Shown in pieces: positions 35,357 to 45,658 of a stretch of DNA of 64,000 nt. This DNA comes from Streptomyces sp. L-9-10 (GTDB lineage: Bacteria; Actinomycetota; Actinomycetes; Streptomycetales; Streptomycetaceae). Within the stretch, counting starts at the first letter, position 1, and each line of letters starts with the position of its first letter. The position numbers were made by a program, and so were the translations under genes. The notes under the pieces were generated by a model. The model did no database searches, was not told where the DNA came from, and worked only from the letters and a program-made list of their open reading frames with translations. The stretch covers positions 1 through 64,000 of the forward strand of contig NZ_PHRF01000096.1 of assembly GCF_004151105.1 (NCBI RefSeq), in the 5' to 3' direction.

Positions 35357-36349
35357 CTACTTCTTGACCAGACCTTTGGACTCCAAGTACTCCTTGGCGA
35401 CATCCTCCGGCTTCGCCCTCTCGGCATCGACCTTGAGGTTCAGCCCCGCGAGATCGTCCGTCGTCAGCGCGTCGGTCAGCTTGCCCAGGACTTCGGCTAT
35501 CTCCGCCGAACCGGCGTCCTTCGCATTGACCACGGGCAGTACGTTGTCGGCGTTCTGGAGCTTCTTGTCGTCTTCGAGCACGACCAGTCCGAAGCTGTCG
35601 AGCGTGCCGTCGGTGGTGCTGCTCAGGACGACCTGGTCCACACCGTCCTTGACGGCCTGCTTGGACTGCGGGGTGCCGACTCCCTTGGGGTCGATGCCCG
35701 CCACGTCGATGCCGTACGTCTTCTTCAGGCCCGGGGCGCAGAACGGCCGCACCTCGCACTCGTCGCCCGCCGCGATCTTCACCTTGAGCTTCGACTTTCC
35801 AAGATCGGAAAGGGTCTTCAGCTTGTTCTTCTCGGCGAATTCCTTGGTGACCGCGAAGGCATTCTGATCAACCGCCTGACCGGCGGGCAGCACCTTCAGT
35901 CCGCGCGGCTCGGCGAGCTTCTTCAGCTCGGCGACCGTCGCGGCGGAGTCGCTGGACGCGAGCGGCTTCTCCTCCGCCGCCTTGGCGCCGTTCACCTTGG
36001 CGTTGAGGAATTCCGTGATCGTCGCGGCGTATTCGGGCACCACGTCGATCTCGCCCTTCTCCAGGGACGGTTCGTACAGCTCACGGTTCTTCACCGTGGT
36101 GACGGACGTGGAGTAGCCGGCGTCGCCCAGGATCTGGGCGTAAAGCTCCGCCAGCACCTTGGACTCCGTGAAGGCCGCCGCGCCGATGACGAGCGAGCCC
36201 TTCTTCCCCGAGCCGGAGCCGGAGCCGGAACCGGAGTCGGCGGAGCCGCCCTTGTCCTTCTCCAGGCTGTCGCCGCCGCACGCGGCGAGCGAGGTGGTCA
36301 GGGCCACCACTCCCAGTACGGCACCCGCGAGGCGCGAGGTCTTGCTCAT
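35357..36349 (-). CDS. Glycine betaine/choline-type ABC transporter substrate-binding lipoprotein
   Basis: 330 aa, OpuAC/OpuCC-like. Signal peptide with lipobox LAAC, a Gly-Ser-rich linker (GSGSGSGSG), then the periplasmic-type binding fold: LVIGAAAFTESKVLAELYAQIL, ELYEPSLEKGEIDVVPEYAAT, and a late TDGTLDSFGLVVLEDD. ATG 36349 (MSKTSRLAG) is preferred over 36361. Last gene of a minus-strand trio with two permeases; the ATPase is divergent. Imports compatible solutes under osmotic stress. Confidence 0.93.
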   Translation of the reverse strand: MSKTSRLAGAVLGVVALTTSLAACGGDSLEKDKGGSADSGSGSGSGSGKKGSLVIGAAAFTESKVLAELYAQILGDAGYSTSVTTVKNRELYEPSLEKGEIDVVPEYAATITEFLNAKVNGAKAAEEKPLASSDSAATVAELKKLAEPRGLKVLPAGQAVDQNAFAVTKEFAEKNKLKTLSDLGKSKLKVKIAAGDECEVRPFCAPGLKKTYGIDVAGIDPKGVGTPQSKQAVKDGVDQVVLSSTTDGTLDSFGLVVLEDDKKLQNADNVLPVVNAKDAGSAEIAEVLGKLTDALTTDDLAGLNLKVDAERAKPEDVAKEYLESKGLVKK

Positions 36350-36378
36350 GAGGTTCACCATCTCCAAGAAGCCAAAAG

Positions 36379-36443
36379 GTCGGTCGTCACACGGGGTCGG
36401 ACACACGGGGTCGGTCGTCACACGGGGTCGGTCGTCACACGGT
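36379..36443. repeat. 17-18-bp repeats spanning the permease stop
   Basis: Identical 17-mers ggtcggtcgtcacacgg at 36379-36395, 36409-36425 and 36427-36443 with a degenerate copy between. The last contains the stop codon complement (36435-36437) of the permease gene. Confidence 0.92.
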
Positions 36444-37127
36444 CGTGCCGGAGGGACGGGCCGCCGGCGAGGGCGCCGGGTCGATGACCCGGTCCAGCGC
36501 CACCAGCACACCTTCGACGAGCAGCGCGAGCAGCGCGACGAGGAGCGCACCCGCGACCACCTGCGGGGTGTTGTACGTGTTGAAGCCGGCGGTGATGATC
36601 CGGCCGAGGCCGCCCTGTCCCACCATCGCCGCGATGGTGGCGGTGGCCACCACCTGCACGGAGGCCGAGCGCAGCCCGGTCATGATCAGCGGGTACGCGA
36701 GGGGCAGCTCCACCCGTACGAAGAGCTGGCGCCCGGACATACCCATCCCCCGGGCGGCCTCCACGACCGCGCTGTCCACCTCCCGCATCCCGACGTAGGC
36801 GTTGGTCAGCAGGGGCGGCACGGCGAAGAGCACCAGCGCGATGATCGTGGGCACCGAGCCCGAGTTGCGCAGGGGCGAGACCATGAACAGGGCGAGCACG
36901 GCGAACACCGGCACCGCCCGGCCCACATTGGAGATATTGATCGCGAGAGCGCCGCCCTTGCCGATATGGCCCAGATAGAGCGCTATGGGCAGGGCGATGA
37001 CACACGCCAGCGCGAGCGCGACCCCGCTGACGAACACGTGCTCCTCCAGCCGCCGCCACACCCCGCTGTCGCCGGACCAGTTGGCACCGGTCGTCAGCCA
37101 GCCGACCGCTTCTCCCAGAACTCCCAT
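36435..37127 (-). CDS. Glycine betaine-type ABC permease (second)
   Basis: 230 aa, about five to six membrane helices, BPD_transp_1 EAA loop at VDSAVVEAARGMGMSGRQLFVRVELPLAYPLIMTGLR. OpuCB/OpuCD-type. Starts 2 bp after the first permease gene ends and precedes the binding-protein gene. Confidence 0.93.
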   Translation of the reverse strand: MGVLGEAVGWLTTGANWSGDSGVWRRLEEHVFVSGVALALACVIALPIALYLGHIGKGGALAINISNVGRAVPVFAVLALFMVSPLRNSGSVPTIIALVLFAVPPLLTNAYVGMREVDSAVVEAARGMGMSGRQLFVRVELPLAYPLIMTGLRSASVQVVATATIAAMVGQGGLGRIITAGFNTYNTPQVVAGALLVALLALLVEGVLVALDRVIDPAPSPAARPSGTTV

Positions 37128-37129
37128 GG

Positions 37130-37864
37130 TCAGCCCACCGCCTTCACGGCATCGGCCGGCGCGGTCCGCGCGGCTTTACGGCCTGCCGTACGCGCCGGAC
37201 GTATCCGCGTCCAGGGCGTCAGCAGCCGCTGCACTCCGAGCAGCAGCAGATCGGCGACGACCGCGAGCAGCACGCACAGCACCGAGGCCGTCAGCACCTG
37301 CGCCTTGAAGAAGCTCGGCAGCGCGTCCTCGATGAGATTGCCGAGCCCGCCCCGGCCCACGATCGACCCGACCGTGGTCAGCGCGACCGTCGACACCGTC
37401 GCGATGCGCAGGCCCGCCATCAGCGCGGGCAGCGCCAGGGGCAGCTCGACCTCCCAGAGCAGCCGCCCCGGTCCGTATCCCATCCCGCGGGCCGCCTCCC
37501 GTGCCTCTTCCGGCACCGATTCGAGCCCCGCGATGATGTTCCGCACGAGAATGGTCAGTGAATAGAGCACCAGGCCGGTGATCACCAGCCCCGCGGAGAG
37601 CCCGAAGACCGGCAGCAGCAGCGAGAACATCGCCAGCGACGGAATCGTGTAGAGCAGCGTCGTCAGCCCCAGCACAGGCCCGGCGAATGACGGCCTGCTC
37701 CGCGCCAGCAGGGCCAGCGGAAATGCCACCAGCAGCCCTATGACGACCGACACCGCGGTGATCCACACATGCTGGACCGTGGCGTCGATCAACTCCTGGC
37801 TACGGGAGCGGAGATATTCCCCGCAGATCCAGTCGTTGGCCGCCAGGCACCCTTGCGTACTCAT
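37130..37864 (-). CDS. Glycine betaine-type ABC permease (first)
   Basis: 244 aa, about six membrane helices; EAA loop SVPEEAREAARGMGYGPGRLLWEVELPLALPALMAGLR and GSIVGRGGLGNLI. First gene of the minus-strand trio and divergent from the ATPase at 38006; the 141-bp gap between them must hold both promoters. Confidence 0.94.
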   Translation of the reverse strand: MSTQGCLAANDWICGEYLRSRSQELIDATVQHVWITAVSVVIGLLVAFPLALLARSRPSFAGPVLGLTTLLYTIPSLAMFSLLLPVFGLSAGLVITGLVLYSLTILVRNIIAGLESVPEEAREAARGMGYGPGRLLWEVELPLALPALMAGLRIATVSTVALTTVGSIVGRGGLGNLIEDALPSFFKAQVLTASVLCVLLAVVADLLLLGVQRLLTPWTRIRPARTAGRKAARTAPADAVKAVG

Positions 37865-38005
37865 CCATCCCCGCCTCCCCCGTCTTCCCGAACGTATGTC
37901 TGGCTCTATGTCCTGGCGACCCTAACCCCGACCACTGACATTCGCGGAAGCCCGCCACATTCCAGCAACATGGCCTTCACACAACACGCCGCACAATGGG
38001 GAACC

Positions 38006-39166
<1,161 letters not shown>

Positions 39167-39178
<12 letters not shown>

Positions 39179-39202
39179 GGGCCGCCGCCTCCGCCTGAGG
39201 GC
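39167..39202. repeat. 16-bp repeat over the ATPase stop
   Basis: gcctccgcctgagggc at 39167-39182, containing the TGA stop (39176-39178), and again at 39187-39202; degenerate ccgccg/gaggac fragments continue to about 39265. Confidence 0.85.
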
Positions 39203-39293
39203 AGCCTCCGTGCGAGGACCGCCGCCGACTTGAGGACCGCCGTCTGAGGACCGCCGCCGCCCGTGGCACGCGACCACGGCCAGGACCTGGGCC

Positions 39294-40406
39294 TCAGTTC
39301 GAGTAGAGCCGCCCGCTCATCCACTCCAGGGCCGGCGGGATCTCCCGGCGCCAGGTGTTGAAGTTGTGCCCGCCGCTGTCGAGGATGATCGACGACACGT
39401 GCGAGGGCGCCTTGACCTTGCTGATGAACGTCCGCGTGGCCCTGAGATTTCCCTCACCCTTCTTGGACGAGGTGACCAGGAAGGACACCCTGCCCTGCGG
39501 CCGGTTGTCCAGACTCCACAGCAGATCCGAGTCGTTCCGCAGCTGCTTGTCGCCCCGGAAGAGATCACCGGTCGTCGGGTCGACGGGCGCCTTGTAGTAC
39601 GCCGAGAGCCCGACGCCCACGGAGTAGCGCTCCGGATGGTGCATGGCGATCTTCAGCGCGCAGTAGCCGCCGGTGGAGTTGCCCATGATCCCCCAGCTCT
39701 TCGGCTCACGCCCGACCCGGTACGTGCGGGACACCGCCAGCGGCAGGTCCTTGGCGAAGAACGTCTCGGTCTGCGGCCCTCGGGGGATGTCCACGCACTC
39801 GGTGTCACGCGGCGGCGCCACGGTGGGCCGCAGCATCACCAGCACCATCGGCTGCATCTTGCCGTCCTGGGCCAGCTGCCACGCGGTCTTCGGATAGTTC
39901 AGCCCCTTGATCAGGTTCTCCGCCATCCCCGGATAGCCGGTGAGCACCACGGCGACCGGGAAGGTCCGGTGCACGAACCCCGGCCGGAAGTACTCGGGCG
40001 GGAGATAGACGTACGCGGTGCTGTCGATCCCGGATTTCGGGCCGCTGACGACGATCCTCTGGACCTGGCCCGCCACCGAGGGCACCGAACCGCCCGGCGT
40101 GGGCGTCCGCTGTGTGTCCATCACCGTCACGTGATTGCCACTGGCCGAGTGGTCGACGACCGCCCCCAGGTCCTGCTTCCGCCCGAACAGGTCGGACCAC
40201 GAACCGTAGAAGAGGAAGGAGTTGTTGGCGACGAGACCGACCGCCATGAACACCGCCACCTGCGTGGAGAACAGCAGTCCGACCCGGCCGAGCACGACAC
40301 GCGGCGTACTCCGCGACAGCCGCGGCCAGAGCCAGATCGTCACGACGAACAGCGCAACAGCCAGCAGGACGGCCAAGGCCAGGACTTTACGGCTGGTAAG
40401 ACCCAT
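39294..40406 (-). CDS. Membrane-anchored esterase (alpha/beta hydrolase, antigen 85-like fold)
   Basis: 370 aa. Two membrane helices (about 7-26 and 42-60) put the catalytic domain outside. The esterase-D/antigen-85 family fold shows YVYLPPEYF, FPVAVVLTGYPG, nucleophile Ser244 in GIMGNSTGGYCALK and His347 in GGHNFNTW. Divergent from a lysyl-phosphatidylglycerol-synthase-like gene, which suggests action on membrane lipids, perhaps aminoacyl lipids; this is inference from context. Confidence 0.85.
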   Translation of the reverse strand: MGLTSRKVLALAVLLAVALFVVTIWLWPRLSRSTPRVVLGRVGLLFSTQVAVFMAVGLVANNSFLFYGSWSDLFGRKQDLGAVVDHSASGNHVTVMDTQRTPTPGGSVPSVAGQVQRIVVSGPKSGIDSTAYVYLPPEYFRPGFVHRTFPVAVVLTGYPGMAENLIKGLNYPKTAWQLAQDGKMQPMVLVMLRPTVAPPRDTECVDIPRGPQTETFFAKDLPLAVSRTYRVGREPKSWGIMGNSTGGYCALKIAMHHPERYSVGVGLSAYYKAPVDPTTGDLFRGDKQLRNDSDLLWSLDNRPQGRVSFLVTSSKKGEGNLRATRTFISKVKAPSHVSSIILDSGGHNFNTWRREIPPALEWMSGRLYSN

Positions 40407-40552
40407 GTCGACCGAGCTTTCTCCTGTGAGATTTTCCGAAACGCTGATGAACCCGACCTCCGAAACCCGCGTCCTAGAGATCGCAAAATGTCCGGCCCGC
40501 GAAGAAGAAGCGGACTCGGGCACCACACTCTCTCGCGGAACCATGGGAAGCG

Positions 40553-42448
40553 ATGTCTGTGACGCTAGATGGGGATAAATCGGGATCGGTTCCGGGCCGG
40601 TCCCAGCACAGCACGCCCATACCCCCCAAGCCACTGACACGCCGTCTGTTCCGCGGGACCCGCCGTCTGTTCCGCGGCCCGCGCCCCGAATCCGTCCCCG
40701 CGCTGGTCGGCACCGCCTGCACCCTCATCGGACTGCTGGACATCGCCGCCGGGGTCTTCCCCCGCTTCCGCCACAGCCGGATGCACGCCTTCGCCGAAGT
40801 ACTGCCGGGGGCGCTCGGCCCGCTGTCCGCCGCACTCTCCATCAGCGTCGGCGTCCTCCTGCTGCTGCTCGCGCACGGCCTGAAACGCCGTAAGCGGCGC
40901 GCCTGGCGAGCCGCCGTCATCCTGCTGCCCGCGGGCGCCGTGGCGCAGTTCGGCTACCGGCACTCACTCCTCGGAGCCCTGCTCTCCGTACTGCTGCTCA
41001 CCCTGCTGCTGCGCCACCGCGGGGAGTTCGCCGCCCTGCCCGACCCGCGCAGCCGCTGGAAGGCGCTGGCCAACTTCTTCCTGATGGGCGCGGGCTCCAT
41101 CGGCCTCGGGCTGATCATCGTCAGCGTCCATCCGCGCCGGACCGTCGGCAACCCCGGCCTGGCCGAACGGCTCGAACACGTGCTGTACGGCCTGTTCGGC
41201 CTCGACGGCCCCATCGACTACAAGGGCATCGTCAGCGGCACCGTCGGCGACTCCCTCGGCGCGCTCGGCCTGCTCACCGCCCTGACCACCTGCTATCTCG
41301 CCTTCCGCCCCGAACACCCCGCCGCCCGCCTCACCGAGGACGACGAACAGCGGCTGCGCGCCCTGCTCGCCCGGCACGGCGGCCGCGACTCCCTCGGCCA
41401 CTTCGCCCTCCGCCGCGACAAGGGCGTGGTCTTCTCCCCCAGCGGCAAGGCCGCCGTCTGCTACCGCGTCGTCTCCGGGGTGATGCTCGCCAGCGGCGAC
41501 CCGATCGGCGACGTCGAGGCCTGGCCCGGCGCCATCGAACGCTTCATGGACGAGGCCAAGGCCCACTCCTGGACCCCCGCCGTCATGGGCTGCAGCGAGA
41601 CGGGCGGCGAGGTCTGGACCCGCGAGACCGGACTCGACGCGCTGGAACTCGGCGACGAGGCGGTGGTGGACGTGCCGGATTTCTCCCTGCACGGACGCGC
41701 CATGCGGAACGTACGCCAGATGGTGAAGCGCATCGAGCGCGCCGGCTACGAAACGCGGGTACGGCGCGTCCGTGATCTGTCCGACGGCGAACTGGCCCGG
41801 ATCCGCCGCGCCGCCGACGACTGGCGCGGCACCGACACGGAACGCGGCTTCTCCATGGCACTCGGCCGGATCGGCGACCCCGCCGACGGCGACTCCGTGC
41901 TCGCCACGGCCCACAAGCCCGGCGAGGACGCGACCGGCCCGTACGGCGATCTGAGGGCCGTCCTCCACTTCGTCCCGTGGGGTACGGACGGGATGTCCCT
42001 CGACCTGATGCGCCGCGACCGCTCCGCCGACCCCGGCATGAACGAACTGCTGATCGTCGCCTCGCTGCACGCCGCCCCCGCGCTCGGGGTGGAGCGGGTC
42101 TCCCTCAATTTCGCGATGTTCCGCTCGGCGCTCGCCCGCGGCGAACGGCTGGGCGCGGGACCCGTCCTGCGCGGCTGGCGGGGACTGCTGGTCTTTCTCT
42201 CCCGCTGGTTCCAGATCGAGTCGCTGTACCGCTTCAATGCCAAGTTCCAGCCGCGCTGGGAGCCGCGCTACGTGGTCTTCCGCAGCACCGGCGAACTGCC
42301 CAGGATCGGCTTCGCCGCGATGCGGGCCGAAGGCTTCGTCACCCTCTCGCTGCCACGCCCCCTGCGCCACCTCGCCCGCGACCGCCACCCCCGCCCCTGC
42401 GCCCACGACATCGGAACCCCGCCCGACCACGAGATCCGTACGGCCTAA
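40553..42448 (+). CDS. Phosphatidylglycerol lysyltransferase-like protein (MprF C-domain, DUF2156)
   Basis: 631 aa. N-terminal half has about six to seven membrane helices; C-terminal half (from about residue 270) is the tRNA-dependent aminoacyl-PG synthase domain with tandem GNAT folds: VFSPSGKAAVCYRVVSGVMLASGDPIG, MRNVRQMVKRIERAGYE, MSLDLMRRD, MNELLIVASLHAA. Such enzymes add lysine or another amino acid to PG and lower membrane charge, giving resistance to cationic peptides. N-terminus has a perfect 21-bp in-frame duplication (TRRLFRG twice). Confidence 0.88.
   Translation: MSVTLDGDKSGSVPGRSQHSTPIPPKPLTRRLFRGTRRLFRGPRPESVPALVGTACTLIGLLDIAAGVFPRFRHSRMHAFAEVLPGALGPLSAALSISVGVLLLLLAHGLKRRKRRAWRAAVILLPAGAVAQFGYRHSLLGALLSVLLLTLLLRHRGEFAALPDPRSRWKALANFFLMGAGSIGLGLIIVSVHPRRTVGNPGLAERLEHVLYGLFGLDGPIDYKGIVSGTVGDSLGALGLLTALTTCYLAFRPEHPAARLTEDDEQRLRALLARHGGRDSLGHFALRRDKGVVFSPSGKAAVCYRVVSGVMLASGDPIGDVEAWPGAIERFMDEAKAHSWTPAVMGCSETGGEVWTRETGLDALELGDEAVVDVPDFSLHGRAMRNVRQMVKRIERAGYETRVRRVRDLSDGELARIRRAADDWRGTDTERGFSMALGRIGDPADGDSVLATAHKPGEDATGPYGDLRAVLHFVPWGTDGMSLDLMRRDRSADPGMNELLIVASLHAAPALGVERVSLNFAMFRSALARGERLGAGPVLRGWRGLLVFLSRWFQIESLYRFNAKFQPRWEPRYVVFRSTGELPRIGFAAMRAEGFVTLSLPRPLRHLARDRHPRPCAHDIGTPPDHEIRTA
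40640..40677. repeat. 21-bp in-frame duplication in the LPG-synthase gene
   Basis: cgccgtctgttccgcgg at 40640-40656 and 40661-40677, period 21, encoding RRLFRG twice in the cytosolic N-terminus. Confidence 0.9.
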
Positions 42449-42558
42449 ACGAGCGCACCCGGTCCGTCGGAGAAGACCCTGTCCGGCGCCCGTCACGCGC
42501 CCGTCGCACGGATCCGGCCGGGCCGCCCGCCTCCGTGCGGACCCCCTAGGGTGGGCGT

Positions 42559-43419
42559 ATGAGTACGTTGCGCGCGCGGGGCACGGTCGAGGGGCTGCCG
42601 GAGTGGGACCGCTGTGCGGTGATGGGGGTCGTCAATGTGACGCCCGACTCCTTCTCCGACGGTGGCCGCTGGTTCGACACCACCGCCGCCATCAAACACG
42701 GCCTCGACCTCGTCGCCGAGGGCGCGGACATGGTGGACGTCGGCGGTGAGTCGACCAGGCCCGGCGCCACCCGCGTCGACGAGGACGAGGAGCTCAGGCG
42801 CGTGGTCCCCGTCGTACGGGGCCTGGCGGCCGAAGGCGTCACCGTCTCCGTCGACACCATGCACGCGTCCGTCGCCGAGCAGGCGGTCGCGGCCGGCGCC
42901 GCGCTGGTCAACGATGTCAGCGGCGGACTCGCCGACCCGGCCATGGTCCCCGCCGTCGCCGCCATGGGCGTGCCCTTCGTGGTGATGCACTGGCGCGACT
43001 TCAGCGACCGGATGAACAGCCGCGCCGTCTATACGGACGTCGTCGCGGAGGTCGTCGACGAACTGCGCGCGCGGATGGACGCGGTGATAGCCGGAGGCGT
43101 CGCCCCCGAGCGGCTCGTCATCGATCCCGGCCTCGGTTTCGCCAAGCAGGCCGAGCACGACCTCGCGCTCCTCGCGCACCTCGCCGAGCTGCGCGCCCTG
43201 GGCCGGCCGCTTCTGGTCGCGGCCTCCCGTAAACGCTTCCTCGGACATGTCCTCGCCGGCGGCGACGGCTCCCCGCCGCCCGCCCGCGAGCGCGACGCGG
43301 CCACCGCCGCCGTCTCCGCGATCGCCGCCCACCAGGACGCCTGGGCGGTCCGCGTCCATGAGGTACGGGCGACCGCCGACGCGGTACGGGTGGCCCGCGC
43401 CGTCGAGGGAGCCCAGTGA
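42559..43419 (+). CDS. folP: Dihydropteroate synthase
   Basis: Joins pterin pyrophosphate and p-aminobenzoate; sulfonamide target. 286 aa. Motifs VMGVVNVTPDSFSDGG, DMVDVGGESTRPGA, VSVDTMHASVAEQAV, NDVSGG, IDPGLGFAKQ and AASRKRFLG. ATG 42559. Its TGA overlaps the next gene's GTG. Begins the folP-NTF2-folB-folK-DUF3180 run. Confidence 0.96.
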   Translation: MSTLRARGTVEGLPEWDRCAVMGVVNVTPDSFSDGGRWFDTTAAIKHGLDLVAEGADMVDVGGESTRPGATRVDEDEELRRVVPVVRGLAAEGVTVSVDTMHASVAEQAVAAGAALVNDVSGGLADPAMVPAVAAMGVPFVVMHWRDFSDRMNSRAVYTDVVAEVVDELRARMDAVIAGGVAPERLVIDPGLGFAKQAEHDLALLAHLAELRALGRPLLVAASRKRFLGHVLAGGDGSPPPARERDAATAAVSAIAAHQDAWAVRVHEVRATADAVRVARAVEGAQ

Positions 43420-43874
43420 CCGCGCGTACGGACAACGAACAGGTCGAGGTCGCCAACACCACGTTCTACGAGGCCATGGAGCGCGGCGATTTCGACGCGC
43501 TGTCCGAGCTCTGGCTGGATGGCGACGACGACGGGATCTCCTGCGTCCACCCGGGCTGGCCCGTACTCACCGGCCGCGGCGAGGTGCTCCGCTCGTACGC
43601 GCTGATCATGGCGAACACCGAGTACATCCAGTTCTTCCTGACCGATGTCGCGGTCTCGGTCTGCGCCGACACCGCCCTCGTGACCTGCACGGAGAACATC
43701 CTCAGCGGCGGCCCCGCCGAGGAGAGCGGCGAGCTCGGACCGCTCGTCGGCCAGTTGGTCGTCGCCACCAACGTCTTCCGCCGCACACCCGAAGGGTGGA
43801 AAATCTGGTCACATCACGGCTCACCGGTTCTGACCGAAACCGATGAGGAAACGGACGACGAGACACCCGCGTGA
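43416..43874 (+). CDS. NTF2-like (SnoaL-fold) protein
   Basis: 152 aa. NTF2/SnoaL-3 fold: EVANTTFYEAMERGDFDALSELW, SCVHPGWPVLTGRGEVLRSYA, VFRRTPEGWKIWSHHGSPV. GTG start overlaps the folP stop (GTGA). Regularly found between folP and folB in Streptomyces; its role in folate metabolism is not known from sequence. Confidence 0.88.
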   Translation: MTARTDNEQVEVANTTFYEAMERGDFDALSELWLDGDDDGISCVHPGWPVLTGRGEVLRSYALIMANTEYIQFFLTDVAVSVCADTALVTCTENILSGGPAEESGELGPLVGQLVVATNVFRRTPEGWKIWSHHGSPVLTETDEETDDETPA

Positions 43875-44061
43875 GTGGGTAGGCAGCCCCTGCGGACCGA
43901 TCGGCGGGCCCAGGGCGGGGGCGGCGGCCGGGCAACCCCGCACCTGTCCCTCACCCCCGCGCCACAGCACTGTCCGTGCCCGCGGGTAGATTCACATGAG
44001 GACACCGAGCCGCCCGCACCGGCCGGGTGCCCGACGACCAACGACAGCAGGAGTGATTCGC

Positions 44062-44421
44062 GTGGATCGTGTCGCGCTGCGCGGCCTCAAGGCCCGCGGG
44101 CATCATGGCGTCTTTCCCCGGGAGCGCGAGGAGGGCCAGACCTTCATCGTGGATCTGAGGCTCGGCCTCGACACCCGCCCCGCGGCCGCCGACGACGACC
44201 TGGCGAAGACCGTGCACTACGGGATCGTGGCCGAAGAGGTCGTGGAGGTCGTCCAGGGAGAGCCGGTCGACCTGATCGAGACGCTGGCGGAACGGATCGC
44301 CCAGCAGTGCCTGAAACACGACGGCGTCCAGGAGGTCGAGGTGGTCGTGCACAAACCGGACGCCCCGATCACCGTCCCCTTCGACGATGTGACCATCACC
44401 ATCACCCGGAGCCGAGTATGA
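44062..44421 (+). CDS. folB: Dihydroneopterin aldolase
   Basis: Cleaves dihydroneopterin to 6-hydroxymethyl-dihydropterin. 119 aa. LRGLKARGHHGVFPREREEGQTFIVDLRL, TVHYGIVAEEV and ETLAERIAQQCL are characteristic. GTG 44062 is preferred because AGGAG lies 8 nt upstream; GTG 44053 overlaps that site. A TAGATT -10-like box (43987-43992) is in the 187-bp upstream gap. Stop overlaps folK by ATGA. Confidence 0.94.
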   Translation: MDRVALRGLKARGHHGVFPREREEGQTFIVDLRLGLDTRPAAADDDLAKTVHYGIVAEEVVEVVQGEPVDLIETLAERIAQQCLKHDGVQEVEVVVHKPDAPITVPFDDVTITITRSRV

Positions 44422-45032
44422 GTGTGTTTTCCGCCAGGGGTCCCCAGGGCGACCCGACCGTACAGCCGGTACCCGCCTCCGTGGTCGCGCAGGTCGACGC
44501 CGCGGACACGACACTGTCCAACCCGAAACGCGCCGTGGTCTCCCTCGGCTCCAACCTCGGCAACCGCCTGGAGACGATCCAGGGCGCGATCGACGCCCTG
44601 GAGGACACCCCGGGACTGCGGGTCAAAGCGGTCTCCCAGGTGTACGAGACCGAGCCCTGGGGCGTCGAGCCCGGCTCCCAGCCGTCGTACTTCAACGCGG
44701 TCGTCGTGATCAAGACGACGCTGCCGCCGTCCTCGCTGCTGGAGCGCGGCCAGGCCATCGAGGAAGCCTTCGACCGGGTCCGCGAGGAGCGCTGGGGACC
44801 GCGCACCATCGACGTGGACATCGTGGCGTACGCGGACGTCGTCTCGGACGACCCGCTGCTCACCCTCCCCCACCCCCGGGCCCATGAGCGCGCCTTCGTG
44901 CTCGCGCCGTGGCACGACGTGGACCCGGAAGCGCAGGTCCCGGGCCATGGCCCGGTCGCCGAACTGCTGGCGGACGTCGACCGCGGCGGTGTCCGGACCC
45001 GGACCGATCTGGAACTCCGCCTGCCCGAGTAG
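44418..45032 (+). CDS. folK: HPPK, 6-hydroxymethyl-dihydropterin pyrophosphokinase
   Basis: 204 aa. VVSLGSNLGNRLETIQGAI, SQVYETEPWGVEPGSQPSYFN, ERWGPRTIDVDIVAY and LPHPRAHERAFVLAP define the family. A ~35-residue N-terminal extension precedes the core. Coupled to folB by ATGA overlap. Confidence 0.95.
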   Translation: MSVFSARGPQGDPTVQPVPASVVAQVDAADTTLSNPKRAVVSLGSNLGNRLETIQGAIDALEDTPGLRVKAVSQVYETEPWGVEPGSQPSYFNAVVVIKTTLPPSSLLERGQAIEEAFDRVREERWGPRTIDVDIVAYADVVSDDPLLTLPHPRAHERAFVLAPWHDVDPEAQVPGHGPVAELLADVDRGGVRTRTDLELRLPE

Positions 45033-45049
45033 TGGTTAGGCTCACGGAG

Positions 45050-45110
45050 TCGGTACGGCGAAGGCCGGTACGGCGCGTGTCAGCACGGCGAGGGTCGGTA
45101 CAGCGAGGCG
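45050..45110. repeat. Degenerate ~15-bp repeats after folK
   Basis: About four imperfect copies of cggtacggcgaaggc-like units fill the gap between the folK stop and the next start. Confidence 0.65.
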
Positions 45111-45123
45111 AAGGGCTTTCTCG

Positions 45124-45615
45124 GTGAAGCAGTTGCGGATCGGCGTCCTCGCCGGCCTGTTCGTGGTGGCGGGCGTGCTCTCCTGGGGCGCCGCCCGGCT
45201 GTGGGACTCCGTCGGCACGCTGCCGAGCGTCCCCCTCGCGGCGCCGATCGTGCTCGCGGTGATCGCCGTCGTCCTGGCCGCGACGGCCCTCTCGCTGCGC
45301 GCCCGGCTGAAGGCCCAGCGGGAGCGCCGCCCCGGCGCGCAGGGCGTGAACCCGCTGATGGCGGCCCGCGCGGTCGTCTTCGGCCAGGCCAGCGCCCTGG
45401 TCGCGGCCCTCGTCTCCGGCATGTACGGCGGCACGGGCGTCTTCCTGCTCGGCTCCCTCGACATCCCCGCCCGCCGCGACCAGGCCATCTACGCGGCCTT
45501 CTCCGTCCTGGCGGGCATCGCGGTGATCATCGCGGCCTTCTTCCTGGAGCGGGTCTGCAAACTCCCGGAAGACCACGACAAGAACGGCACGGCCCCCGCG
45601 GGCCCGGCCGCCTGA
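45124..45615 (+). CDS. DUF3180 membrane protein
   Basis: 163 aa, four membrane helices in two pairs (about 5-23, 36-57, 84-103, 121-142). DUF3180 proteins commonly follow folK in actinobacteria; role unknown. GTG start at 45124. Confidence 0.9.
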   Translation: MKQLRIGVLAGLFVVAGVLSWGAARLWDSVGTLPSVPLAAPIVLAVIAVVLAATALSLRARLKAQRERRPGAQGVNPLMAARAVVFGQASALVAALVSGMYGGTGVFLLGSLDIPARRDQAIYAAFSVLAGIAVIIAAFFLERVCKLPEDHDKNGTAPAGPAA

Positions 45616-45658
45616 GCGGACACGTCCCCCTGGGCGGGCGCGCCCCGGACGCCCCGGG

